This document shows, one piece after another, positions 1 to 12,800 of a stretch of DNA of 64,000 bases (position 1 is its first letter; each line of letters opens with the position of its first letter). The position numbers were made by a program, and so were the translations under genes. This DNA is from Echinarachnius parma. Its lineage: Eukaryota > Echinodermata > Echinoidea > Clypeasteroida > Echinarachniidae. Under the pieces are notes generated by a model that saw only the letters and a list, made by a program, of their open reading frames with translations, made no database searches and was not told the DNA's origin. The DNA lies in the NCBI GenBank assembly GCA_037951105.1, contig JBAMJV010010137.1, positions 1-64,000 of the forward strand. The letters run 5' to 3'.

Positions 1-620
1 CATTCGCTTGTACGTTAGCCTATTTTTGTACGGGGGTACCCTGTAGCTACTCCTATGTCATTTCTAAACTGTAATTACTTGATGTTTAATACTTTGTTAC
101 TCAACGAATTATTGTACCTTATACCCTACCCGCATGTCGAACCATCTTCGCTTTATGCCCATCCGTTCTCTGCCCCTCTCACTCAACCACCCGAGCGCCC
201 CTCCCCTACCCGCCCTCCTTCAAACTCCACTAACCACGTGTAGTTACACCAATTCTATACACTTTCCCATACCCGCACTTCTGTTCATTTTCGCCTGTCC
301 CAATAGTCCCCGAACGTAATAACACGCAAGGGGCGGTAAATGGTGCTCATACATACCTTCACGACAAAGTGCTGGTCTGTACATAGCATGTAGATGGTTC
401 TTTGTGATCCAATGACATACGGGCAATTCATATGCGGGTACCGTTGTTTGTTTGCATATTTGTTTGTTGGTTTTTGCAATGTCATAACTTGACATGAATG
501 CAAATAGAAATGGGACACAGTATGTAGCCACAGACTGCCCACTGCACGTACATTATCATTCCTGCAATTCATTAAGAGCTGCGTTTGGTGGAGGTTGCAA
601 CGAATCCGGTTGCGTTCTCT
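1..620. other. 5' flank, no gene recognised
   Basis: Contains a pyrimidine-rich stretch (about 130-235) and no reading frame with a protein-family signature. Open frames of 60-95 codons here look like chance. Confidence 0.6.
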
Positions 621-626
621 GCTTAT

Positions 627-634
627 TATATAAG
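627..634 (+). promoter_or_regulatory. possible TATA box upstream of ABCG exon 1
   Basis: TATATAAG lies 163-170 bp before the ATG at 797. It is the only TATA-like word in the 300 bp before the ATG that sits in a less AT-rich setting, but there is no direct evidence of transcription start. Weak call. Confidence 0.25.
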
Positions 635-796
635 TTATATTATTTTACATGGGATTCCTACCATTGATCTTCGCAGATGGAACAACATTACGCGGTGAAT
701 TACTAACGAGGTATACTATTTAATTGATGAGAACATTCGTATTCAGGGCAGCGTGTTTTTGTTTTGTATTGATTTGAAAGAGTGGAACTTTCAACA

Positions 797-1103
797 ATGG
801 AGCGTGGCATCGAAGAGCTCGTCCCGCTCAAAAATCGCCGTGCAGTTCCGCCGAGGACGAACGGTGAGGCGATGACGGGAAAGTTGTTATATCCTGGCGA
901 CATGGCGGGTACGATCCCGACCTCGACGTCGAATGGCAACGGACATCATCGATCCCGGATGACGTCGTCAATCAACGTCCCGCCAAACCTCCAGCTGACC
1001 CTCGCTTGGGAGAACATCGCGGTGACGCACAACCCTGGCCGAGGACTGATCAGTCGACTTCGTGGAGATCCGCCGCCTGCAACCAAGATGATCTTGAAAG
1101 GGG
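797..1103 (+). CDS. ABCG: ABCG exon 1 (start exon)
   Basis: Encodes residues 1-102 plus the first base of codon 103. ATG at 797 in context AACAATGG is the first in-frame ATG; the open frame reaches back only to a GTG at 782. The N-terminal ~75 residues are polar and low in complexity; the nucleotide-binding domain begins at [10 protein letters not shown]. The donor GTATGT follows GGGG at 1100-1103. The 3' end of this exon has two decayed copies in intron 1. Confidence 0.88.
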
Positions 1104-4100
1104 GTATGTTTTGTTTCGTTTGTTCTTTTATATGTCATTTGTTAAAGTTTTGTTTATTCAGGTCTTCTTCATGCATGTCTGTGCTGTCAGAGAAACCTGC
1201 GTTTAAAGGGATCTAGTAACTTTGTTGAGATGTGCAAAAACTGATGAATGGTTGATGCAATGTATACTGTTGTTATCTCATATGTCCTCAGGGTATTGTG
1301 TGAAAATTTCAGGTCAAATGGACAATGTATGGCCAAGTAATGAGCGAAAATGCAAAGTGATATTGGGTGATATTCACCAACTCACTGCATTCACTTTGTA
1401 CAGGGATGAAAATCTCGCCCGGAGATTTTCTTATCTAAATACTTCAATCATACATATCTTTGTAATGAAAGGGAAATTTGAAAAACCGAAAGCTGTCCCA
1501 TGATTTTATTGTTAATACGAATACAACAAGGTATAAAGGAACCGCTAGAATTACAATTTTATTTTGAGGATTTGGACAATGTTACTAAGTCCCTTTAAAG
1601 GGGATTAACCCTTATCTTTTTTTCTTACTGGATGTGATGAGAGCATAACTACTATCATTGCTAGTCACTTATTTCCTCATGAATATTCCCGATTACAAAA
1701 ATAATCAATATGTTATGGACCACTGTCGTCTGCTTTCAATGCCCATAGGAGGCGGTCATTTCTTCAACTACTCGCGGTGAATTAACCTGGCAGGCGGAGA
1801 ACACAATAATGTAGCATTATCGTAACCCGCTAGCGAATTTGCGTTTCCCAAACCATTCAGCAACTCCTTCATTTGTCCTTGTGAATTAGCGACTTGGTCA
1901 GAGACCACGCATACCCGAAACGAATAGCAAATACAAAAATTATTGGACCAAGGTCGGATTCGAACCAGGGATCTCTAGCGTATCAATCTAACTCTCTATT
2001 CACGGAGCTATTTCGGATTGCTTGATTGGTATTGGTTTTTAAGGATATATATACCCTAACACTAACCCTTACCCTAACCCTAATGTTGGTGGCTATAGGT
2101 CAGATTTAGTGGCTATAGGTCAGATTTGGTGGCTATAGGTCAGATTTAGTGGCTATAGATCAGATTTAGTGGATATAAGTCATATTTAGTGGCTATAAGT
2201 CTATTTATAACTCGAATTGAATACGCGCGCTTTGTCTCCATTCAAGTCGCCCGATTCCAATTAAACGGGCACATATAATGCGTTAGTGCCATAGCTGTTT
2301 GGGAATCACAAACTCGCAACCCGCTATTGTGTTCTCCGCCTGACACGTCATTTCACCGCGAGGAGTTGAAGAAATGGCCGCCTCCTGTTGGCATTGAAAG
2401 CAGACGACAGTGGGCCATAAAATATTGATTATTTTCATTATTGGGAATATTCATGAGGAAATAAGTGACTAGAAATGACAAGAGTTATGGTCTCATTCCA
2501 TCCAGTAAGTCAAAAGGCTAGGAGTTCCTTACCCTTTAATATTATCACCCCGGTCATCGGATACACACCCGCAATCAATAAAGCACTTACATTGACTGCG
2601 TTTCAACAAAACGAAATACCATAATATAGCGGTCAAGCGACTGACCATAATGCAGTCGTACTCAAGCGAATGAACCTGCGTATAAAGACCATTATCATGA
2701 ATCCCGCATTTAATTTAGACATCCGTTTGCATTATATGGCTGGTCTATCGACTCTGCGCAAATATCAGCGGCCTCCAGCAAATATGATCTTGAAAGGATA
2801 TACGGTTTAGATATGTAGTTTCGACGTTTCAACACAACACAATGCACAATACAGTAAAAATAGCCCGAGAATCCGTATAAATCAGTTTGCATTATGGTTT
2901 GTCAGTAGACTGCGCGATGATCCGCTGCCTCCAACCAAGATGATCTTGAAAGGGGGTATGATTTGTGTAATTTCTGTGTTTTAATATTAATGAAGAGCCT
3001 AATTACAAAAGGCGCTAAATCCACTTTTTCAACTTCGGAGAAAACAGGTGTCTTTGTTCAACTTTGTTGTACACATGCCTATAGGGATATGAAAAATGGA
3101 AATGGAAAATACGTACTTTATCAATGTACTGATATTGTTAACTCAATTTTGTGTATTTATAGAAAGTGGATTTAGCGCCTTTTGGAACTAAGCTCATACA
3201 ATCAAACCTTTTCAAGCAATCACGTGTGAATAAAGCCCATTTTTTAAAATCCATAAACGTTCGTTTGCATTCGTCGGTCACAGTTGCTGAAAACTTTTTT
3301 TTTGTCTCCGAACATAATAATTTATAGGGTTTACTTAGTTTAAAAAACGATTCAGATGCAAAATATCTGATTTAGAGGTTATTTAGAAGGTGGTGGTCAC
3401 GGAATATTGAGACTCACCCCTGTCCAGTGTCAAAAAGGATCTTGAGAAGGGTGGGGTCAAGATAAATTAATTAGAAGGAAAAAAATGTAGGCTTTTATAT
3501 GTACAATTCTTAGTATTTCTAAGATTGTAGACCGGTAGTTCGTTAGTATGAAAGTATGGTTAGTTTACGGTATAGTATGCGTTTTGTTAAGTGTCTAGTT
3601 TAAACTTATAACAAACACAGTTACTATATTTCTTTGTAAAAAATACCTCGGTTTTAATCATGATGTTCTTCTCTAAAGAAAAGTTCATGTTTAGAAGGCG
3701 CTTCAATTTATCTTTGGTGCATGATCTTGTAATGACAAGAGAACAATTATATGTACTACTTTGTTTGAATGAAGACAGTCTCTTAGTCGCTTAATCTGTA
3801 AGAATTTGTTGTATACCAGTTATGGTTTGGATGATAAATAACTGTACTACACTGTTAAAACGCTGTGTAAACAAATTCAACGACTTGTTGAAAATTTTCA
3901 ACAACCGCTGTTTGACATATGAACCATCCAACTGTTGTTGAAAACATTCAACAACCCCAGTTGTTTAAAGTTTACACAACTGTTGTTTTAGTTTGTTATA
4001 CAACTGTTGTTTAGAATAAATTTCAACAATCCTGTTGTTGAAATAGCAAAATACAAAACAAGATGTAAAAGCGGCAAGGATAGGAATCGAACCGGGGGTC

Positions 4101-7100
4101 TTTGGGTTATAAGTCTAACACGCTACCGCTGCGCTAAACTCGGTTCGCTTGGTTTGCAATGGGACACAAGGGGTTTTGTCGCGATGATTTAACGTGATTT
4201 AACACGTTTCATAAACGCTTGAACAATGGCCGCTTTCCGCAACTCTTCTTTGTACAACTTATCATGCTACACCTAAAGTTGTATGAAAATAATCAACAAC
4301 CATTTTTACACAGCGTTTTAACAGTGTAGTCGTATGAGATAACGGTTTCTAAAAACCAGTATTTAACTGCGTCATATGAGAGACCATGCTTAAACATGTC
4401 CATCTTATGACAATTATGTTATTGCGTCACAAACAATTATGAATGAGCATATATTCCATTAATTATAATGAATTCAATATACATTGTTAATTTACGACAG
4501 GAAATGTTACGTTTAGTAGATTTAAAGGGATTTAATAACATTGTCCAAATCCTCAAAATCCAGTTGGAATTCTAGCGGTTCCCTCATACCTTGTTGTATT
4601 TGTATTAACTATAAAAGCATGGGACAGGTTTCGGTTTTTCAAAATCGTGTACAGAGTGAGTGTACTGAGTTAGTGAATCTCACTTTGCATGTTTGCTCAT
4701 TTATCGGCCATATAATGTCCATTTAACTTGAAATTTCCCCACAACACCCAGTGAACGTATCATATAACGACAATATACATTGTATCAATCACTCATCACT
4801 TTTTGCACATGTCAACACAGTTACTAATTTAGAACCCTTTAACGGTCTTATTGGCGATATTAGCTGGGCACGCGGTGCTCCATGAAACATTGTGCATTTT
4901 ACACCATGGTTTAAAGGAAACCAAGATCTCAAAATAATTTTGTGATAAATGAAATATAATAGTTCCTAGCAAGCAAGCCGAGCCAGCGCCTCGCTGATTG
5001 GTTTAGCACACGTGTGCATCGGCCAATAGAATTTGCCCGTTATTGACCAATTAGGAACGTACTCGCTCAGAGTATAGAACTCGATTGCTTACATTAGATT
5101 ATATCACTTGACAAAGTGTTGCAGCAGCGCACGAAACGTCGTGATCTTTTAGATTCCTTGTTGACCATACATTGCGAGACAAACGAATATCACTAGCGAT
5201 ATTATTTTCGATATATCCGCAATGAGTAATATATTTACTAAATTACTTATTATTTCAATAACATCAAGTGAATTATGGGATTCTGGTAAATTCCCCTTTG
5301 TAACGATGTTTTTTTTTTTACGACGAAGGCTCATTCAAGTTCATTGTGTATTCACATGTACCAGCATAACAAATACAATGAAATGACATAGTCATAAAGT
5401 TAAGACTGTCGTATACGGTACTCCTACCCACCAATTTGAACATCATACTCGTCGGGTGAGAGTTAAGCCCGGCGCAGACAGAGCCGACTGGTTTTCAGTC
5501 AGACTAGAGTCAGTTTCGCTCAGTCGGAGCCGATCCAACATGTTGAATCGGCCTTGAATGACCTCCGACTGGCACTTGACTGGAAAAACTGGAGTCCTGA
5601 GACAGCGCATACTGAGTTAATCAGGCTGAAAACCAGTCGGATCGGGTCGAGTCGGCTCTGTCTGCGCCGGGCATTATAAGGGTGTTAAGTCGTTTTTTTG
5701 GTGCTAAATTGAGTTCTGCACACTAGCTCGTATATCTTTCGGAGACTTCTCTATGTGATATCACATTTTCAGAAAATAATTATTTCAAAATTTCGGATTT
5801 TTGAATGGCGAATAAAGAGAAATATGTTGGGTTTCTATGAGGCATCCCCATTTTGAACAGAATTTTCTCTGAAGTACACAACGTGACTTGGCGCACTTCT
5901 TTTCCTCAACCCATTATACTAGCCCATATTCATAAAACCATCGTTCATCGACTGCAGGAACAGACAAGTGAAAGGAACATAACCACCACTTTTCAAACCA
6001 GTATAGTATTCTTATGTATATTCATGCACACATAAGTTGATATACTGTTAAAGGGACTTAGTAACATTGTCCAAATCCTCAAAATAAATTTTTAATTCTA
6101 GCGGTTCCCTCATACCTTGTTGTATTCGTATTAACAATAAAATCATGGGACAGGTTTCGGTTTTTCAAATTTCCCTTTCGTTACAAAGATATGTACGATC
6201 AAAGTATTCAGATAAGAAAAACTCCGGGCGAGTTTTTCTTCTGTGTACAAAGTGAGTGTAGTGAGTTATTGAATATCACTTTGCATTTTCGCTCATTACT
6301 TGGCCATGCAATGTCCATTTGACTTGAAATTTTCACACAAAACCCTGTGGACATATGACATAACAATAATATACATTGCATCAACCATTCATCACTTTTT
6401 GCACATGTCAACAAAGTTACTAGATCCCTTTAACCTTTCGAATTAAGGAACATAACCACCACTTTTCAAACCATTATATTATTCTCAAGTATGTTCATGC
6501 ACACATAATTTTATATACTGTTAACCTTCCGAATTATGCTGTTTTTTCTTCTTTAAACCTATTTTTACTTTTGATGAAAATGAATACCATAATTACTCTC
6601 TGTACATGTGCATACGTTATACAAGCACCTTGTAAAGGGATCAAGTAACATTGTCCGAATCCTCAAAATTAAATTGGAATTCTAGCGGTTCCCTCCTACA
6701 TTATTTCATTCATGCATATTAACAATAAAAGCATGATACAGGTTTCGAATTTCCGAATTTCCCTATCGTTAAAAAGATAATTACGACTGAATTGTTCAGA
6801 TGTTAAACTATCCACTGGAATGTCGTAACCGTGTACAAAGTCAGTGCAATGATTTAATGAATATCCCTTTGCATGTTTGCTCATTACTCGGCATATCAGA
6901 TAACAACAATGTACATTGTATCAACCATTCACCACTTTTTGCACATGCCAACAAAGTTACTAGATCCCTTTAAAAATATTTAGTAACGTTGTTAACATTT
7001 GCCACCAACTGACAAAGGGTTGATAACGTGTGTATTTTTATGATACTAACTTAATGTCAGATGACCAGGCGATATTAAAGCAAACGTGCAAATTGATATT

Positions 7101-9745
7101 CACTTACTCATTGCACTGTCTTTGTACACGGTTACGACAATCCAGTGGATAGTTTAACATCTGAACACTTCAGTCGTAAATTCTCCACAAGATAATATCA
7201 AATCCAAAAACTTCAATCATAAACAAAAGGTATTTGGGAAAACAAATTGTCCATGGTTCTATTGGAAATACAGTAAGGTATGTGAAAACCGCTAGAGTTA
7301 TAAGTAAGTCATGCTGTGGATTGGCAAAATTTCTATATCCCTTTAAAGGGATCTATTAACTTTAATGACATGTCCAAACAATAAAGAAGGGTTACTAAAA
7401 TGTGTATTTCTGTTACATGTATATAAATTGTCCACTTAGTGATGTGCGAAAATTCCATGGTAAATGAATGTCATAATAGTAAGGGGACTAAATAATTGCG
7501 CTTGCCTTTTTATACAGCTTTAATTATCTAGTGGATAATGTCAAATCCGAACACTTCAGTTATAAATAACTTTTTAACGAAATAACCAGTTCCACGTTTG
7601 CATTGGTAATGTGAATACAACGCGGTATGTGAGAACTGCTAGAGTTCTAGGTAAGTTGTGTGATGTTAACAATGTTACTAGATCCCTTTAATGTCATGCG
7701 TAATCAATAATAAAATTACCAGTAATACGAGGAGTCATCTTGTATATGGTTTGGTGAACACAATTGTGGTGCAGAACTTTCATGCAAACACATCAAGCCA
7801 TTTTGAAAAATAAAACTAGCATCATAAACTACATTGTTCTACACAATGTTGTATTTTTCCAGATACCGTGCTAATTAAAGTATAATGGGTTTACGCATAA
7901 TCCAGTTATGTGATATTTTACATGTAACGATGAGCTGACTGTATCAATTGAAAAGAAGGATAATTGTATGATATAATATATTTTATTGTGATATACTCTG
8001 TACACGGTTATATCATTTATATTGTATGATATTCAATATATATTATCGTAATGTATTATAATAACATATTATATTACATTGCATTAAATAGCATTATATC
8101 TCATTATATTACATTACTTTCCATTATATGGTATCATATTATGTTATATTATACTACTTAATTCGTTACCATGTTATACCACACATCGTTATAGGTTTTC
8201 CCGCTCAATTTCGCGATTGTGACAGTTAAATTGATAATAGGAACAAACGAATTCGCACGATTTGCGATTGCCGTAACAAATCAGCATTCGAATTCTTTTA
8301 TAGTCGTTCAAAATCACTTTCGGAGCAAACGAATTTGCACGATTATCATTCGATTTTACACAAGGAGCATACCTTTTCATCGATAGTTATTCAAATTGGC
8401 ATTTTGTTTACGCTGACTCCTCTTCGGTCATTCGAATTTGGCTGCAAATCCAATGCATATTATATTTAAACGAATTCGATTGCACTTATTCTAAATTTGA
8501 ATGACCAAAGCCAACGTGTGTGCGGCAAGGCGCGACTTTTGAATGACCCTTAATGAATTCGATTGAAAAAAAGTATGAAGTTGAGCGGGAAAACCTATAT
8601 TATATGATGAATACAACCATCTTTCGTATCGTCTTTCACCTCCACAGTAAGCGGTGTGGCCAATCCTGGAACTCTTACGGCTTTGATGGGCGCAAGGTAT
8701 GACGAACTTTTCTGTTATTTTATTTTAATGTGTTTTTTTTAACGAGAATAAACTGTTCTTACTCACTTAATATGTTCAACAAAACTTTCACAAAACTTCT
8801 TTTTGTTAAAAACTTTTCCATATTTGGGAAATGAGCACGCAACTTGTGGTGCTCCGTGCAAACTATTTTCATCCATTTTTTTGCTTCCAGTACAAGCAAA
8901 TCATTTATTTAAACTTTATTCGTTGTTTACGTTTATTGTGTTGTTCACTGTGGAGCGGTTTAAAGCAGAATGGCAGAATTAGGAAACACCGCTCCCCCCC
9001 CCCCCCCCCCCCCCCCCCCACACACACACAAATGAAATGTACGCTTTTATCACCAACCAAGAGAAATAATATAGTTTAACTAATGTGGGATCATACTAAT
9101 TTGTCAAAGAAACCGCATATTAATTGATGTATTTTCAGTTTAGAAAAACATATCTGGTAATTGATCGATATCACCGACCGTTGTAATTTACATGATTTAA
9201 ATCTATATCTGCACATTACATGCAAAGCACACGTAAACCCCGTCGCGCGTTTTGTTTGCTGAGCGGGCATATTGAAACATATGCCCGCTCGTTCAACCAA
9301 TCAGATTGCAGGATTCTCGAAATGAGGTATATAATGTCAAATATCACGTATACTTAAACGAGGTTCCCTTTGGTGAGTACTGCTATATTTAGAAATGACA
9401 TTTTGACATCGCCATGAAACAGCTTTGGTCGATTTATCTGCAAATATAAGCACATAACTTATTAAAACTGCATTCCGTTTTTGTTTCACCTTGATTTGTT
9501 CTTGTCACAGTGGAGCGGGTAAAACAACACTTCTGAACGTATTGAACCAGCGCGGTCTAAACGGCCTAAATGTCAAAGGTCACGTGTATTTGAACGGTAT
9601 TCCCTTTGATGAGTATGGCAGATTAACGAGCAAGCTGATTGGCTACGTACAGCAGCACGATATACTTCCGGGTGAAATGACTGTCAGGGAGTACCTGACT
9701 TTCTGTGTGAGTTTTGTGTGTATAATAATGTTAATTATGATAATG

Positions 9746-9806
<61 letters not shown>

Positions 9807-12800
9807 AAAAATAAAACATAATAATAATAAGAAGAACAAAAATAATATGAATAATAATACTAATAACACGAAGAAGAAGAAGAAGAAGAAGAAGAAGAAG
9901 AAGAAGAAGAAGAAGAAGAAGAAGAAGAAGAAGAAGAAGAAGAAGAAGAAGAAGAAGAAGAAGAAGAAGAAGAAGAAGAAGAAGAAGGAAAAAAAAATGA
10001 AGAAGAAGAAGAAGAAGATAATATAGTCGCAGAAGAAATATATAGTACAGGAAAAGGGATGAACCACCTATAATAAGGTCCATTATTTCATTAGGAAAAT
10101 AATCGACGGACTTACACTAAATATTACAGCTGCAGAATATAGATACTTATGGCGATATAATTATGTATTATCTGTGTTTTATTCTATTATTATTGACAGG
10201 CGATGCTCACCATGTCAAAACATCTACCGGACGGAGCAAAAATGGCAAAGGTTGAAGAACTACTGAATGAGGTAAAACATGAACAAATATATACCAGCCG
10301 AGGAAATGACAAGTCTATTGGACAATATGAAAGAAGTGTCGTTATTTTATTATAGTACAAATTAGCGCCGTAAATATACTTGGCAAACACTCATATTGAT
10401 ACATAGTGTAATATTACGGTGTATTTTGGAAATAGCAACCCGTCTTTTTCCTATTAGAAATATGACTAATTCCCCATCATGCATTCATGTATAATGTGAT
10501 TATGTTGCAGTACATTGCAAACAATATAAAAGTATCATGTTGATATACATCAAAATAATATGTTTATAAACAAATATGTATTTTTCAGTTTTCGCTGAGG
10601 AAATGTGCCGACACAGTGATCCGGGGTTCCCAGTCAGTGTCGGGTGGTGAACGCAAGCGGGTTTCAGTTGCAACAAAGGTATACAGGCAAACATTTTTCC
10701 TTCATATGATCCATTAAAGTGATTCAGGTAAAGTGTCAGATATTGCACAAAATGACATTTGAGACTTCAATCCTATATCAATATCATTGTAAAATACAAT
10801 TGAAAGATTTGTGAAAGTTTGAAAGAAAACGAACACTGTTAACCTAGTGAAAAAACGAATATTGAGTTCATATTTTATCACTGAATACTGATGGCCTGTC
10901 ATGGATTTGTAGCAGTAATAATCGTCCGTTTGACGATATCCGCACTCGTGTATGTTTACAGACTGTACAGTATTCATGGAATTTGCGCACGTTGGATCAA
11001 AGTTCAGTAGCGTCTGGAATGTTTCCCACGCGTGCTGGCTCGGACGTGTTTAGCTACAACAATTGTACTTTTTTTGAAAAGCGTTGATCAACGCTTTTCA
11101 AATAATGATTTTCAATGATAATTATCTTCATACTAAAGGGACATTTGAAACAATCTAACCCTATTTTATTCTTCTCTTACCATAAGCTAAACAACACGAC
11201 AGAAGAGAAACGAGGAAGCTCCAAGTATTTTTCGTGGAGTTAGACACTTTACCTGGATCACTTTAACTAATAATAAGATTCTTCCGAAATTGGAAGTTGA
11301 CACTTCAATTATAATACACCACTATCGTTGTAAAAAATAAATTCTTCTGAGTGATATGTGATATTTTCATTGAGAAAATATTATGTTAACCTAGTGAAAA
11401 GGGTGAACAGTTATGATATATAAGGTCTTATAAGCAATATAACATTCGTAAAGGTATTGATATGCGTACGTTCATAAGTCATTAGAAGATAATCACTGCT
11501 TCGGTTTAGATTAATAAATGACCATCGTGCTGGTTTTGAAGTGTAAGAAATTACCATTATTGTAGTTAACGCACGTTTTTAAATGTATATGTGTTAATGT
11601 GTTTATATTAAGCATCAAATGTTCAATAAATCTTAATCATAAACAACATCCATTCACTCAGACCTGATCCTTGTATTTCTAGACGCGTTAACGGCATGCA
11701 GAGCATCTGCACTGGTAGGAGACTATGATTGTGTTTCTAAAATCAAACTTGCAATAACATCACAATAATGTTGATCGGTTAACAATTGTTTGAAGTTCCG
11801 TTTCGTACAAAATAATGATGATGATTGAACCCTCATTATATATAACTTTATCTCATATAATGTAGCTTTTCGCAGAGCCACGTCTGCTGTTTCTCGATGA
11901 ACCAACGACAGGGTTGGATTCCTATATGGCCGCCCTGCTAGTCAGGAACCTGAGGAATCTAGCAGAACAGGGCTACAACATCATCTGCACCATCCACCAA
12001 CCCTCTTCAGATGTCTTCAGCATGTTCGATCAGTGAGTGTACCTCTTCTATCAAGTTTGTAATTCCCATGAACAAACATGGGGGTAGGGGCACGTTCTTT
12101 TATGAGGCAGCTGAGTTTTCTTTGTCCGAATGTTCCTCTTTTCACCAGACAATCAAAACAAACAAAAGGGTCTTCGTCTCTTTGGTGCCCGAACATGAAA
12201 TGACACTGCCCGCATGTAACATGATTTTGCCCGAATATGACATGATTTGCCCGAATTCCAGGTGTGTTTTGTCCAAATATGGCCGTTTTCAAGACTGCAG
12301 GGGCTGCAGCCCCCAAAGCGCCCCCCCCCCCCTCCTACGCATATGCCCATGACTATCGTCATTCCTTTGCCCGTCCATAGTTGTATATAGGTTCAATCTA
12401 AGGTTATATAGAAGAAAAGGCTCGAGCTCTATGTATCAATATCTAGTTGCCCACCACTCCACCAGCATATTACTATGGCTCACTATGTAGGTAATTAATA
12501 TTGAGCCATGCAGGTAACCATATTCAGTGAATTAGCCGACTTTTTGTTATCGTTAATCCCATGTTGTTGGGTTTTTTTTCGCTTGTTATTCCTCCTCGCC
12601 GATGGCCACATCTCGTATTGCGGTCCGCAACCGGATTCTTACTTTAGCCGGATCGATTACGAATGTCCGGATGACCATTTTCCGGCCGACTACTTCATTC
12701 AGCTTTATAGTCCCAAGATATTTATTGTAAAAAGTGTGTTTCATTTGAATGAGTGTTTGAGTTGGGCCATACACACGGTCTTGCAGACTCATACCTGGTC

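Larger units (their letters stand above)
1624..2509. mobile_element. long-TIR element (~886 bp) with tRNA-like relic and minisatellite core
   Basis: About 200-bp inverted arms: 1624-1858 starts CTTACTGGATGTGATGAGA; the right arm 2310-2509 read backwards starts CTTACTGGATGGAATGAGA. Arms share TCACTTATTTCCTCATGAAT and GTCGTCTGCTTTCAATGCC. The core holds an antisense tRNA-like sequence (1945-2020), TTAGGG-type telomere-like repeats (2055-2085) and a ~20-bp tandem repeat (2088-2205). No open frame that could encode a transposase. Confidence 0.82.

Noticed and set aside
782-796. Upstream in-frame GTG start for the ABCG protein
   Set aside because: Non-ATG start; the ATG at 797 has a good context and is normal for eukaryotes.
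2055-2085. Chromosome end or ancient fusion point
   Set aside because: Only about five imperfect TTAGGG units, embedded in a transposon-like element.
4068-4146. Functional tRNA gene (minus strand)
   Set aside because: A and B boxes are good but T and acceptor stems do not pair; lies inside a TIR element.
8997-10083. Long open frames with poly-Leu, poly-Asn or poly-Lys
   Set aside because: They are translations of AAT/AAG/C-run microsatellites.
12017-12316. Overlapping open frames of 99-113 codons
   Set aside because: They lie in a tandem repeat (TGCCCGAATGT units) in intron 6 and show no family motif.
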